The notes beneath the pieces were generated by a model that did no database searches, was not told the origin of the DNA, and worked only from the letters and a program-made list of their open reading frames with translations. Positions 24,927-33,879 of a stretch of DNA of 37,071 bases are shown one piece after another (positions within the stretch are counted from its first letter, which is position 1; the number at the start of each line of letters is the position of its first letter). Position numbers and translations under genes: made by a program. Origin of the DNA: an uncultured Clostridia bacterium. GTDB lineage: Bacteria > Bacillota > Clostridia > Oscillospirales > Acutalibacteraceae. The stretch covers positions 1 through 37,071 of the forward strand of contig CANQBK010000015.1 of the NCBI GenBank assembly GCA_947589485.1. The letters are read 5' to 3'.

Positions 24927-26177
24927 TCAATAATCTATATTCACCTGAAAAATCTTGCTTTTGCCCATCATATAAATGGAATTGTCGCTTACAAAGCGCA
25001 GCTTTCGCGCATCGACAGATGTATTTAATTCAGAAATGACATTGCCTTCGTTATCGTAAATAACGGTTGACGATGATGATAGCGCCGCAATTTTATTGTT
25101 CCTGAAATCAAGGGAAAGGATCTGATCTCCCGTAACTATCTCGGACGTTTTTTTGCCGTTTGGATCAACCATTAAAATATCACATTCACGACCATCGGGA
25201 TTGTTTGACAACGACAGCAGCATACCGTAGCTGCGGCTTAACGAATATGTCGTCAATGTTCTGGAATTATAAGGAAATTCGGTTTTTTTGTTATCTTCCA
25301 CATTTATGTAATAGGCAGATGTTTCTCCCAAGGCAACCGCATTGCCGTTATCAAGATATTTCAAATCGTATATGAACGAATCGTCAAATTCATATTTTTC
25401 AAGGTAATTGTCCTGCGAAAAATCGAGGACGTAAACAACAGCTATCATACCGCCGTTTTTTGCGGAAATTCCGGATAAAACCGCACGGGAGCCGTCCTTG
25501 TTAAGAGATACTTTGTTTACATAGTAATCGGCAAACGAATATGTATATCTTTCAAGATTATCGTTTCTGTAAACCGTGAGTTTGGAAAGATAATCATCTC
25601 CGTGTGTAAGAAGCGCATATACTCCGTTTGAAGAAATGTCTGCCGAAAATATTTTATTTTTTGACGAGCCGGAATAAACCGTATTTTCCCTGTCTATTAT
25701 TTTAAATCCCGTTGCGTCTGAATTGTATACAATAGCATAATTGGAATTTACGCTCATAACGGGATTGGCAAACGCGTGCTGGCTGTTTTGATATTCGCCG
25801 CCATTGGAATTAAGCACGGCTATTGACGTATCACTGCAATATATTGGGAAACCGTCAAGCAAATCAAAATTTTGTATATTAACAGTCGTTCCGGTAAAGT
25901 CGACGGGATAACCGTCGCCTTCGGTTTTTCCGAGAAAATCATATTGGAACCAGTGTGAAATATTGTCGGGGGTAAGATTGTCAATGTTCATCAGGGCAAG
26001 AACAAGAACCACAGACAAAAACAATATGAAAAATATCTTCAGAAATTTTCCCGTAAGATTTTTAGGCATAGGGTCTGTATCTCTGTAATCCTGTATAGGA
26101 ACATCTTCATAACTCATATACTTGCGATTTACAGTACGTCTGTCACTGTTTTGATAGCGTCCTTTAATTTTCTTCAT
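24927..26177 (-). CDS. Membrane-anchored beta-propeller-like protein (DUF5711 type)
   Basis: A 416-residue protein with a basic, Tyr-rich cytoplasmic tail (1-43), one membrane segment (about 46-64) and a large outward domain of repeated four-strand units. Examples are SADISSNGVYALLTHG and KVSLNKDGSRAVLSG, which look like WD40/TolB-style propeller blades. The layout fits the DUF5711 family found mainly in Ruminococcaceae-type Clostridia (assignment from memory). The function is unknown; the propeller suggests binding of a partner or sensing at the cell surface. AAAGGA lies ten bases before the ATG. It is downstream of truA on the same strand with a 34-base gap, so it may share the ecf-truA transcript. 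Confidence 0.8.
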   Translation of the reverse strand: MKKIKGRYQNSDRRTVNRKYMSYEDVPIQDYRDTDPMPKNLTGKFLKIFFILFLSVVLVLALMNIDNLTPDNISHWFQYDFLGKTEGDGYPVDFTGTTVNIQNFDLLDGFPIYCSDTSIAVLNSNGGEYQNSQHAFANPVMSVNSNYAIVYNSDATGFKIIDRENTVYSGSSKNKIFSADISSNGVYALLTHGDDYLSKLTVYRNDNLERYTYSFADYYVNKVSLNKDGSRAVLSGISAKNGGMIAVVYVLDFSQDNYLEKYEFDDSFIYDLKYLDNGNAVALGETSAYYINVEDNKKTEFPYNSRTLTTYSLSRSYGMLLSLSNNPDGRECDILMVDPNGKKTSEIVTGDQILSLDFRNNKIAALSSSSTVIYDNEGNVISELNTSVDARKLRFVSDNSIYMMGKSKIFQVNIDY

Positions 26178-26211
26178 CTGAATTTTATCCTTTCCGAAAA
26201 TAAAATCAACT

Positions 26212-26952
26212 TCAATAAATCACTCTGTTAAGGTAAAGTCCCTGAGGCGGTGCGGTAGGTCCTGCCGCAGACCGGTCAAGAGCATTGATAATGTCGGGTA
26301 TTTGGCTCGGCATTATTTTTTTTTGAGCAACAAGAAGTAAAGTTCCGACCATTATCCTTACCATATTATAAAGAAAACCGTCGGCTTCTACGGAAAAAAT
26401 TACCGTATCGCCGCAGCGGTCTACCGATATGCTTTTTACGGTACGGTGAAAATCACCTTTTTGTCTGTTTTTGTCAAGTGTGCAAAAAGACGTAAAATCG
26501 TGTTTTCCAATAAAGTATTCGGCTGCTTCGCCAAGGAGCTTTTCATCGAGCTTGTACCAATAATGAAGTGCGTATCCGTCAAGAAACGGGTTTTTTATTT
26601 CGTTGTTCCATATTTTATATATATATTCCTTACCCACACACGAATATCTTGCGTGGAAATCAAGCGGCACCTCTTTGGCGTCCAAAACAGCAACGCTCGG
26701 AGGAAGAAATCGGTTAAGCGCAGCAACAATACGTTTACAAGGTATTGTATGCTCCGTACAAAAGCTGACGCAGTACATATTTGCATGAACACCGGAATCG
26801 GTACGGCTGCACCCCTTTATATCCGGTACGGAACCGATAACGTTTTTTAAAGCGTTTTGAAATACTTCCTGTACCGTCAGCGCATTTTTTTGTATTTGCC
26901 AACCGTGAAAGTTTTTTCCGTCATACATTATAGTCAACAATAAATTTCTCAT
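26212..26952 (-). CDS. truA: tRNA pseudouridine(38-40) synthase
   Basis: Converts uridines 38-40 of the tRNA anticodon arm to pseudouridine. The 246-residue protein has the catalytic Asp52 in GCSRTDSGVHA, the N-terminal YDGKNFHGWQIQ and the C-terminal GDGFLYNMVRIMVGTLL-like segment (here ADGFLYNMVRIMVGTLL). It is placed directly after ecfT, as in many Firmicutes where ecfA1-ecfA2-ecfT-truA follow rplQ. Gap to ecfT: 27 bases. ACGGGA precedes the ATG by eight bases. Confidence 0.95.
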   Translation of the reverse strand: MRNLLLTIMYDGKNFHGWQIQKNALTVQEVFQNALKNVIGSVPDIKGCSRTDSGVHANMYCVSFCTEHTIPCKRIVAALNRFLPPSVAVLDAKEVPLDFHARYSCVGKEYIYKIWNNEIKNPFLDGYALHYWYKLDEKLLGEAAEYFIGKHDFTSFCTLDKNRQKGDFHRTVKSISVDRCGDTVIFSVEADGFLYNMVRIMVGTLLLVAQKKIMPSQIPDIINALDRSAAGPTAPPQGLYLNRVIY

Positions 26953-26979
26953 ATACTATTTCCCGTCTTAGTCTTAATA

Positions 26980-27780
26980 TTAAAAATATATATTGCAATA
27001 CACAATACCGGTAAAAATCAAAATCGAAAACAAGAGCACCCCTATGTCCACTCTTGAAAAGCAAAGTTTTTTCATTCTCGTCCTGCCCTTGCCTCCGTTG
27101 TAGCATCGACACTCCATTGCCAAGGCAAGGTCATCAGCCCGTCTGAAAGATGACACAAAAAGAGGAATAAGCACGGGTATAAACGCTTTTACACGTTTAA
27201 ATATGTTACCGCCGTCCATATCCGCGCCGCGCGCTTTTTGTGCATTTGTAATTTTGTTTGTTTCTTCGGTAAAAATCGGAATAAATCTTATGGCAACTGT
27301 CATCATCATTGCGACGTCGCCAACTCTTATATGTAAAAGTTCCAACGGTTTCAATATATGTTCAAGACCGTCGGTAAGGTCGGTTGGGGAGGTAGTAAAC
27401 GAAAGAACACAGCTTACGGCTATGAGCAATGTTATCCTCAGCGTTACAAATAAGGAATTTTTTATTCCTTCCTCCGTTATTTTAATTATACCATATTCCC
27501 AAAGTATATGTCCCGAACCGTTAAAGATATTTAAAGCTCCGGCAAACAAAACAACGAATAAAATAACCTTCAGGCTTTCCAAATACAGTTTGAATTTTAT
27601 TTTTGCGGAAACAATCACAAAAATCGACGCAAGCGTAATAAGCAGCATTGAAACATAATTTTCCGCAGCAAAAGCGAATATTACATACGCGGTCAAAAAC
27701 AATATTTTTGATCTTGGATCTATACGGTGAATAACGGAGTTTCCCGGCATAAACCGTCCAAAAACAATATCTCCCGACAT
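26980..27780 (-). CDS. ecfT: Energy-coupling factor transporter transmembrane protein EcfT
   Basis: Membrane scaffold that couples the two EcfA ATPases to substrate-binding S components for vitamin or metal uptake. The ATG at 27778-27780 has AAAGGAG seven bases upstream; a longer frame would need a TTG. The 266-residue protein has about five membrane segments and the two cytoplasmic coupling motifs. The first, AQKARGADMD, is canonical. The second, ALAMECRCYNGG, replaces the usual Ala-Arg-Gly with Cys-Arg-Cys, a mild departure. It starts one base after the ecfA2 stop. No S component gene is in the window, so this is a group II (shared) ECF module. Confidence 0.94.
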   Translation of the reverse strand: MSGDIVFGRFMPGNSVIHRIDPRSKILFLTAYVIFAFAAENYVSMLLITLASIFVIVSAKIKFKLYLESLKVILFVVLFAGALNIFNGSGHILWEYGIIKITEEGIKNSLFVTLRITLLIAVSCVLSFTTSPTDLTDGLEHILKPLELLHIRVGDVAMMMTVAIRFIPIFTEETNKITNAQKARGADMDGGNIFKRVKAFIPVLIPLFVSSFRRADDLALAMECRCYNGGKGRTRMKKLCFSRVDIGVLLFSILIFTGIVYCNIYF

Positions 27781-27781
27781 T

Positions 27782-28645
27782 TCAGCGCTCCTTTTTACGC
27801 TCAATATAATTTACTATTTCATCAAATGCCTGTTCCGTCGTAAAAACATTTGTATTGATGTCTATTCCTTTTTGCCTGAGCTTCAGCATAATCCTTGTTA
27901 TTTGAGGAACACGAAGTCCTATTTTTTCCAGTTCGGCTCCTCTTGAAAACACGCTGCCGACAGTATCGTACATCACCTTTTTTCCGTTATTTAAAACAAG
28001 TATCTTGTCTGAAACAAGCGCGATGTCCTCCATACTGTGCGATATAAAAAAGACCGTGTTTTTTCGTATATTGTGGTAATTTTTTATTTGATTCAAAAGC
28101 GTGCCTCGTGTATGAGGGTCAAGTCCTGCCGTCGGTTCGTCAAGAATAAGAATGTCGGGATCCATTGCGATAATTCCCGCAATTGCGACACGACGTTTTT
28201 CGCCTCCCGACAGTTCAAAAGGTGACCTGTCAAGAGCTTCCGCACTCAAACCGACAAATTCGGCTGCACTTTTCACTCTTTTATCAATTTCATCACCGCA
28301 AAGACCCATATTTTTCGGCCCGAATGAAATATCTTTATATACTGTTTCCTCAAAAAGCTGATATTCCGGATATTGAAAAACCGCTCCGACATTAAAACGA
28401 ATTTTGTTTACCTTTCTCGGTTTTTCCCATATATCGGTTCCGTTTATACAGACTCTGCCCTTGTCGGGCTTTATAAGTCCGTTCATAAGCTGAACCAAAG
28501 TGGATTTGCCCGAACCTGTACGTCCTATGATTCCGACAAACTCTCCCTTTGAAGCCGCAAAACTCATATCGGAAACGGCGGTTTTTTCAAAGAACGTACC
28601 CTTGCCGTAAGCAAGAGTTAAATTTTCTGCCTTAATTGCCGACAA
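27782..28645 (-). CDS. ecfA2: Energy-coupling factor transporter ATPase EcfA2
   Basis: One of the two ABC ATPases of the ECF transporter. The longest frame starts with an ATG deep inside ecfA1 and has no ribosome binding site. GGGGAGG at 28654-28660 points to the TTG at 28643-28645, giving 287 residues starting (M)SAIKAENLTLAYG, the normal length and N-terminus. Visible motifs: Walker A GRTGSGKST, Q-loop VFQYPEYQLF, signature ELSGGEKRRVAIAG, Walker B ILILDEPTAGLDP and switch His in FISHSMED. It is translated between ecfA1 (20-base gap) and ecfT. Confidence 0.93.
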   Translation of the reverse strand: MSAIKAENLTLAYGKGTFFEKTAVSDMSFAASKGEFVGIIGRTGSGKSTLVQLMNGLIKPDKGRVCINGTDIWEKPRKVNKIRFNVGAVFQYPEYQLFEETVYKDISFGPKNMGLCGDEIDKRVKSAAEFVGLSAEALDRSPFELSGGEKRRVAIAGIIAMDPDILILDEPTAGLDPHTRGTLLNQIKNYHNIRKNTVFFISHSMEDIALVSDKILVLNNGKKVMYDTVGSVFSRGAELEKIGLRVPQITRIMLKLRQKGIDINTNVFTTEQAFDEIVNYIERKKER

Positions 28646-28665
28646 AAACAAGTCCTCCCCATTAA

Positions 28666-29523
28666 TCAGTCCTGCATTATTTTTAATAAAGCGTTTACAC
28701 AATCCTCTTCGTTCAATATACATTCAGGCACGTCAAAGCCCTTTTGAGCAAGCCTGTAAATAAGCTCGCTTGCCTGCGGAACATCAAGCTCATATTCATT
28801 AAGCGTTTCAATTTTTGAAAAAACATTTTGCGGAGTACCGTCAAGGATTATTTTTCCCGAACCCATAACTATAACCCTGTCTGCCGAAACAGCCTCTTCC
28901 ATATTGTGCGTTATAAGGATAACGGTTATTTTTTTCTCCCTATTCAGTTTCATAACCGTGGAAATGACCTCTTCCCTACCTTTTGGGTCGAGCATTGACG
29001 TAGGTTCGTCCAAAATGATACACTCCGGCTCCATTGCAATTATTCCTGCAATGGCGACCCTTTGCTTTTGACCGCCCGAAAGCGTATTTACGGAATGTTT
29101 TTCGTATCCGCACATATCAACCGCTGTCAGGGCTTTGTTTACGCGAAAACGAATCTCATCCGGCGGTATCCCCAGATTTTCACAGCCAAAGGCAACATCG
29201 TCCTCAACTATTGACGCAACTATTTGATTATCGGGATTTTGAAAAACCTGTCCAACCTTAGTTCTTATTTTATAAAGGAATTTATCATCTTTTGTATTTA
29301 TACCGTCAACAAAAACATCGCCCTTTGACGGGAGGCAGACGGAATTTAAATGCTTTGCAAGCGTAGACTTACCGGAACCGTTACGTCCTATAAGAGCGAT
29401 AAACTCTCCCTTTTTTATGTCGAGATTTATTCCGTTCAGAACGTATTCATTCTTTGACACGTCATCTTTTCCTTCATATTTGTAATATAAATTTTTTATT
29501 TGTATAAGGCTCTCGGTCACCAT
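28666..29523 (-). CDS. ecfA1: Energy-coupling factor transporter ATPase EcfA1
   Basis: The second ABC ATPase of the ECF module; EcfA1 and EcfA2 form the heterodimer. The start is the ATG at 29521-29523, with GGGG about ten bases upstream, giving 285 residues. Motifs: Walker A GRNGSGKSTLAKHLN, Q-loop VFQNPDNQIVAS, signature TLSGGQKQRVAIAG, Walker B CIILDEPTSMLDP and switch His in ITHNMEEA. First gene of the ecfA1-ecfA2-ecfT-truA series. In many Firmicutes this series follows rplQ in the large ribosomal protein cluster; here a methyltransferase gene lies 45 bases upstream instead. Confidence 0.94.
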   Translation of the reverse strand: MVTESLIQIKNLYYKYEGKDDVSKNEYVLNGINLDIKKGEFIALIGRNGSGKSTLAKHLNSVCLPSKGDVFVDGINTKDDKFLYKIRTKVGQVFQNPDNQIVASIVEDDVAFGCENLGIPPDEIRFRVNKALTAVDMCGYEKHSVNTLSGGQKQRVAIAGIIAMEPECIILDEPTSMLDPKGREEVISTVMKLNREKKITVILITHNMEEAVSADRVIVMGSGKIILDGTPQNVFSKIETLNEYELDVPQASELIYRLAQKGFDVPECILNEEDCVNALLKIMQD

Positions 29524-29568
29524 AAAATATATACCCCGATAAAAAATAAACAAATCAAACCTTTTAAC

Positions 29569-30438
29569 TCAAGCATTGCCGCACTGCCATATTGCAGTGC
29601 TTCCGCAGGGAAGTGTAAGTCCGCTTTGGGTAACGTGAAGTCCTATTTCGGAGCTTGATACTTTTCCTCCAAAACGTTTTTTCAGCATTACCCCCAGAAG
29701 ATATTCCATAACAGACGGCGAAAGTCCCGTTGTATAAGAATTAAGTATAAAAAAGACCGCATTGTCGGAAAGAATCGGAACACAAAGTTCAACAAGCGAA
29801 AAAAGCTGTTCCTCAAGTTTCCATACTTCACCGCCGGGACCTCTTCCGTAAGACGGCGGGTCCATAATTATGCCGTCGTACTTATTCCCGCGGCGCTGTT
29901 CCCTGCGTACAAATTTTACACAGTCGTCAACGATCCAACGAACAGGTTTGTCGGCAAGTCCGCTAAGCTGCGCGTTTTCTTTTGCCCACTGAACCATACC
30001 TTTTGACGCGTCAACGTGACACACAGACGCGCCTGCGCTTAAACAGGCAAGCGTCGCAGCACCGGTATATGCAAACATATTAAGAATTTTTAAAGGCCTG
30101 CCCGCAATTTTTATTTTTTCTTCCGCAAAGTCCCAATTTACAGCCTGTTCCGGAAAAATGCCGGTATGTTTAAATCCCATAGGCTTTATTCCGAATGTCA
30201 ATTCATTGTACTTCACTTTCCATTGCGGCGGGATTTTTTTGTAATACTGCCACGCACCTCCGCCGCCGGGTGAACGGTTATAGCGTGCGTGGGCGCGGTT
30301 CCAAAGCGGATTTTTGCGTTCTGTTTTCCATATTATCTGAGGGTCGGGACGAATAAGCACAATATCTCCCCAGCGTTCAAGGCGTTCACCGTCGGAACAG
30401 TCTATCAGTTCATAATCTTTCCATTGTGCTTCTCTCAT
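29569..30438 (-). CDS. RlmI-like class I SAM-dependent methyltransferase
   Basis: A 289-residue Rossmann-fold methyltransferase of the PF10672 type, related to RlmI/RlmL rRNA cytosine or guanine methyltransferases. SAM-binding motif I is LNMFAYTGAATLACLSAGA; motif II ends in VDAS; the catalytic-type motif is DPPSYGRG. The N-terminal part lacks the PUA domain of full-length RlmI, so the target (rRNA or another RNA) is uncertain. GGAGG lies eight bases before the ATG. It is 45 bases upstream of ecfA1 and possibly first in that operon. Confidence 0.85.
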   Translation of the reverse strand: MREAQWKDYELIDCSDGERLERWGDIVLIRPDPQIIWKTERKNPLWNRAHARYNRSPGGGGAWQYYKKIPPQWKVKYNELTFGIKPMGFKHTGIFPEQAVNWDFAEEKIKIAGRPLKILNMFAYTGAATLACLSAGASVCHVDASKGMVQWAKENAQLSGLADKPVRWIVDDCVKFVRREQRRGNKYDGIIMDPPSYGRGPGGEVWKLEEQLFSLVELCVPILSDNAVFFILNSYTTGLSPSVMEYLLGVMLKKRFGGKVSSSEIGLHVTQSGLTLPCGSTAIWQCGNA

Positions 30439-30559
30439 TATTTAATCCTCCGATTGTCTGTTTTATTAACGTCAAGCACTATATACATAATTTTAATGTT
30501 TACATAATAACGTTAACCATCAAAAATCGACTATTAGCGTTTACTGTTTTAAGTAATTA

Positions 30560-30587
30560 TGCAGAGCAAAATAATTTCTGCCCTGCA
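30560..30587 (-). terminator. Weak hairpin after ilvD
   Basis: On the minus strand TGCAGGGC/GCTCTGCA (eight pairs including a G-U), 20 bases past the ilvD stop, followed by TAATTACTT. The rest of 30439-30606 shows no gene. Confidence 0.4.
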
Positions 30588-30606
30588 CAACCTGTTTTTA
30601 TATAGC

Positions 30607-32274
30607 TTATTTATTTATTTCGAGTATTGCACCCCTGTTGCCCGACGTAACAAGCGACGCATATCTTGCAAGATAACCGGTTGTAATTTCGGGCTGTTTC
30701 GGAACCCATTCTTTTTTCCGTGCTTCAAGCTCCTCGCTGCTAAGTCTGACATTGATTTTATTTGCATTAATATCAATTTCGATTATATCCCCGTCTTTAA
30801 TAAGGGCAATCGGACCGCCGACTGCCGCTTCCGGCGACACATGACCTATTGCGGCTCCTCTTGTTGCTCCGGAAAAACGTCCGTCCGTTATAAGTGCCAC
30901 TGTACTGCCCAATCCGCGTCCCATAATTGCCGATGTGGGATTAAGCATTTCACGCATACCCGGACCGCCTTTCGGACCCTCATACCGTATAACGACAACA
31001 TCGCCGTCAACGATTTTTCCTCCGTTAATTGCCTCCATTGCTTCCTCTTCGCTGTCAAATACCTTTGCAGGTCCGGAATGTTTAAGCATCTCCGGAGCAA
31101 CGGCACTTCTTTTAACAACACACGAATCCGGTGCAAGGTTTCCTTTAAGTACGGCTATTCCTCCCGTTTTGCTGTACGGGTTTTCAGCCGTTCTTATAAT
31201 CTCGGTATTTTTATTTACTACTCCGGAAATATTCTCGGCAATGGTTTTGCCCGTTACGGTCATAAGGTCTGTTTTAAGCAATCCGAGCTTGTTAATTTCA
31301 CTCATTACCGCATAGATACCGCCCGCTTCGTTTAAGTCTTCTATGTATACGGGACCTGCGGGAGCAAGGTGACACAAGTTTGGCGTATGGGAGCTTATCT
31401 CATTCGCTATGTCAAGATTCAACTCGATACCACATTCGTGCGCTATTGCGGGAAGATGGAGCATACTGTTTGTGCTGCATCCCAATGCCATATCCATGGT
31501 AAGGGCGTTTTTGAACGCGTCCTCGGTCATAATATCACGCGGTTTAATATCCTTTTCGAGCAATTCCATAATTTTCATACCGGTGCGTTTTGCCAACTGT
31601 ATACGCTCTGAGTATACCGCAGGAATTGTTCCGTTTCCTTTCAGAGCCATACCGAGTACCTCTGTAAGGCAGTTCATAGAATTTGCCGTATACATACCGG
31701 AACACGAACCGCAGGAAGGACATGCCTTATTTTCAAATTCAAGCAGTTTTTCGGCTGAAATTTTTCCGGAATTGTAAGAGCCGACAGCCTCAAACATACT
31801 CGAAAGGCTTGTTTTGTGACCGTCAACGTGACCCGCAAGCATCGGACCTCCGCTGACAAATATAGTCGGGATATTAAGCCTTGCCGCAGCCATAAGAAGT
31901 CCCGGAACGTTTTTGTCGCAGTTCGGAACCATAACCAACGCATCAAACGCATGAGCCATAGCCATAGCTTCCGTTGAATCGGCAATCAAGTCCCTTGTAA
32001 CAAGCGAGTATTTCATTCCTCGATGTCCCATGGCGATACCGTCACAAACGGCGATTGCGGGGAACACAACCGGATTGCCTCCCGCCATTGCAACACCTGT
32101 TTTTACGGCATTTACAATTTTATCTATATTCATATGACCCGGAACGATTTCGTTATAAGAACTGACGATACCGACTAAAGGTTTTTGTATTTCCTCGTCC
32201 GTCATTCCGAGTGCGCGGAGCAGTGAACGCTGAGGTGCGCAGCCGGCACCGTTCCTTATTGCATCACTTCTCAT
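30607..32274 (-). CDS. ilvD: Dihydroxy-acid dehydratase
   Basis: Fe-S enzyme that dehydrates 2,3-dihydroxy-isovalerate and 2,3-dihydroxy-3-methylvalerate to the 2-keto acids of valine, leucine, isoleucine and, through PanB, pantothenate. The ATG at 32272-32274 is preceded by GGCAGG nine bases upstream and gives 555 residues starting [20 protein letters not shown]; longer frames lack a ribosome binding site. Motifs: [21 protein letters not shown] (Cys119), [17 protein letters not shown] (Cys185-191) and the C-terminal [19 protein letters not shown]. No other ilv or leu gene is in the window. It is transcribed from a perfect consensus promoter. Confidence 0.96.
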   Translation of the reverse strand: MRSDAIRNGAGCAPQRSLLRALGMTDEEIQKPLVGIVSSYNEIVPGHMNIDKIVNAVKTGVAMAGGNPVVFPAIAVCDGIAMGHRGMKYSLVTRDLIADSTEAMAMAHAFDALVMVPNCDKNVPGLLMAAARLNIPTIFVSGGPMLAGHVDGHKTSLSSMFEAVGSYNSGKISAEKLLEFENKACPSCGSCSGMYTANSMNCLTEVLGMALKGNGTIPAVYSERIQLAKRTGMKIMELLEKDIKPRDIMTEDAFKNALTMDMALGCSTNSMLHLPAIAHECGIELNLDIANEISSHTPNLCHLAPAGPVYIEDLNEAGGIYAVMSEINKLGLLKTDLMTVTGKTIAENISGVVNKNTEIIRTAENPYSKTGGIAVLKGNLAPDSCVVKRSAVAPEMLKHSGPAKVFDSEEEAMEAINGGKIVDGDVVVIRYEGPKGGPGMREMLNPTSAIMGRGLGSTVALITDGRFSGATRGAAIGHVSPEAAVGGPIALIKDGDIIEIDINANKINVRLSSEELEARKKEWVPKQPEITTGYLARYASLVTSGNRGAILEINK

Positions 32275-32338
32275 AAATAACAACCTGCCTTCCTTTATTT
32301 TAAAATATGTTACAAAAAAACAAAGTACATTATTAAAT

Positions 32339-32367
32339 ATTATAAGTTTTCGGCTCCGTAATGTCAA
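32339..32367 (-). promoter_or_regulatory. Perfect consensus sigma-A promoter of ilvD
   Basis: On the minus strand TTGACA (32367-32362), a 17-base spacer and TATAAT (32344-32339), about 65 bases before the ATG. No T-box or leader peptide is visible in the leader. Confidence 0.85.
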
Positions 32368-32406
32368 TGTTTTTATTTATTTGAAAATAAGCCCCGTAAA
32401 TTTATA

Positions 32407-32424
32407 AATGTTCTGTCAAACATT
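32407..32424. promoter_or_regulatory. Inverted repeat upstream of the ilvD promoter
   Basis: AATGTT-N6-AACATT, a 6-6-6 inverted repeat centred about 83 bases upstream of the predicted start. It could bind a dimeric regulator. It does not match the CodY consensus AATTTTCNGAAAATT. Confidence 0.3.
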
Positions 32425-32471
32425 ACAGTTAATATGAATAACTTTCCGAATTTACAGCTTTCTGCTTATGC

Positions 32472-33473
32472 TTACTTTAGATTATCCCTGAAAAATTTCT
32501 CAATCTTATCAAACGGAATCGCATTTTTTCCTCCTCCGTCGTACAAATCAGTGTGGACAGTATTGGGAATAATAAGCAATTCTTTGTTTTTGGTGAAAGG
32601 GTTGCCTTTGATCATTGCATTATACGCGTCCTTGCTGAAATAACAGGAATGTGCTTTTTCGCCGTGAATGATAAGAACGGCACTGCGGATTTCGTTTATA
32701 TAACAATTTATGGGTTGGTTCAGGAATGACATACAGCCTGTTACATTCCAACCGCCGTTTGAATTAAGCGAACGTTTGTGGTAGCCACGTTTTGTTTTAT
32801 AATAATCATAGTAGTCCTTTACAAAAAACGGTGCGTCCTCCGGCAAAGGGTCTACCACTCCTCCGCCAAGCGCATAAGATTTATTTCTGAAATCGGCGGT
32901 ACGGCGTTCATTAAGTGCTTGTTTTTTGGCATAACGTTCATCGGCAGTATTTTCGGCGTCAAAATATCCGTTTGCGTTTACTCTCGACATATCATACATT
33001 GTGGAAGTAACGGTCGCTTTAATTCTTGTGTCAAGTGCGGCTGTGTTAAGTGCCATTCCTCCCCATCCGCATATTCCGATAATACCGATTTTTTCGGGGT
33101 CAACATTTTCCTGTACGGAAAGGAAATCAACAGCAGCCTGAAAATCCTCGGTGTTTATGTCGGGAGAAGCCATATAGCGCGGCTCTCCGCCGCTTTCGCC
33201 TGTAAAAGAGGGGTCAAAAGCAATTGTAAGGAATCCTCTTTCAGCCATAGTTTGCGCATACAGTCCCGATGCCTGTTCCTTTACGGCTCCGAAAGGTCCG
33301 CATACGGCAATTGCCGGCAGCCTGCCCTCGGTATTCTTAGGAATATACATATCAGCCGTCAATGTAATTCCGTAACGGTTGCAAAAAGTAACTTTTTTAT
33401 GGTCCGTTTTTTCGCTTTTCGGAAAAGTTTTATCCCATTCGTCGGTAAGTTTAATCTTTGTTGTTTCTGACAT
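32472..33473 (-). CDS. Alpha/beta hydrolase (YcjY / dienelactone-hydrolase-like) with Cys nucleophile
   Basis: A 333-residue cytoplasmic alpha/beta-hydrolase. The oxyanion region is AVCGPFGAVKEQASG, the nucleophile elbow is IGICGWGGMAL (Gly-x-Cys-x-Gly), and the acid and His fall in VLIIHGEKAHSC and PNTVHTDLYD. The nucleophile position holds cysteine instead of serine, as in dienelactone hydrolases and, as I recall, most of this subfamily. The substrate is unknown. The start has AAAGGA 12 bases upstream. There is no signal peptide. It stands between ilvD and the tRNA; a relation to either is not evident. Confidence 0.85.
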   Translation of the reverse strand: MSETTKIKLTDEWDKTFPKSEKTDHKKVTFCNRYGITLTADMYIPKNTEGRLPAIAVCGPFGAVKEQASGLYAQTMAERGFLTIAFDPSFTGESGGEPRYMASPDINTEDFQAAVDFLSVQENVDPEKIGIIGICGWGGMALNTAALDTRIKATVTSTMYDMSRVNANGYFDAENTADERYAKKQALNERRTADFRNKSYALGGGVVDPLPEDAPFFVKDYYDYYKTKRGYHKRSLNSNGGWNVTGCMSFLNQPINCYINEIRSAVLIIHGEKAHSCYFSKDAYNAMIKGNPFTKNKELLIIPNTVHTDLYDGGGKNAIPFDKIEKFFRDNLK

Positions 33474-33652
33474 ACAGAGTTACCGTCCTTTCAAATATGT
33501 TTGTATTTTCAGCGGCATAAGCATTATGCCCATAAGCCTTATTGACATTATACACCATTTGATCCTTTTATACAAACGTATAAATTTACAACTTAATTTG
33601 CTGTTTTAAAATATAAATGCCCGACTGTTTGATTAATATGATTAACTATCAC

Positions 33653-33681
33653 TTGACATTTTAAGCTCGATATATTATACT
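33653..33681 (+). promoter_or_regulatory. Sigma-A promoter of the tRNA gene
   Basis: TTGACA (33653-33658), a 17-base spacer and TATACT (33676-33681), 23 bases before the mature tRNA. Confidence 0.85.
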
Positions 33682-33704
33682 TAATGAGTTAACTGAAATA
33701 GCTC

Positions 33705-33781
33705 CGAGGTGTAACTCAGTTTGGTAGAGTGCTTGGTTTGGGACCAAGATGCCGCAGGTTCAAGTCCTGTCACCTCGACCA
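33705..33781 (+). tRNA. tRNA-Pro (anticodon TGG)
   Basis: A 77-base cloverleaf with a perfect seven-pair acceptor stem CGAGGTG/CACCTCG, discriminator A and encoded CCA. The anticodon stem is CTTGG/CCAAG with loop TTTGGGA, placing TGG at 34-36, and the T-arm contains GGTTCAAGTCC. It is a single-gene transcript with its own promoter and terminator. Confidence 0.97.
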
Positions 33782-33788
33782 TATCTTT

Positions 33789-33815
33789 AAAAACTCGCTT
33801 GTTAAGCGGGTTTTT
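33789..33815 (+). terminator. Terminator of the tRNA-Pro gene
   Basis: AAAAACTCGCTT-GTT-AAGCGGGTTTTT hairpin with a T-run, starting eight bases after the tRNA. Confidence 0.85.
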
Positions 33816-33822
33816 AAATTTT

Positions 33823-33868
33823 ATCCCCGAATTATCGGTTTTAAAATCGGTCATTCGGGGATTTTGTT
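33823..33868 (+). terminator. Second hairpin terminator downstream of the tRNA
   Basis: A ten-pair stem ATCCCCGAAT/ATTCGGGGAT with a 20-base AT-rich loop, followed by TTTGTTATTTTT. A back-up terminator. Confidence 0.65.
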
Positions 33869-33879
33869 ATTTTTATAAT

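Noticed and set aside
32275-32471. T-box or CodY control of ilvD
   Set aside because: No T-box consensus, specifier-like structure or CodY box is visible; only a plain promoter and an unrelated inverted repeat.
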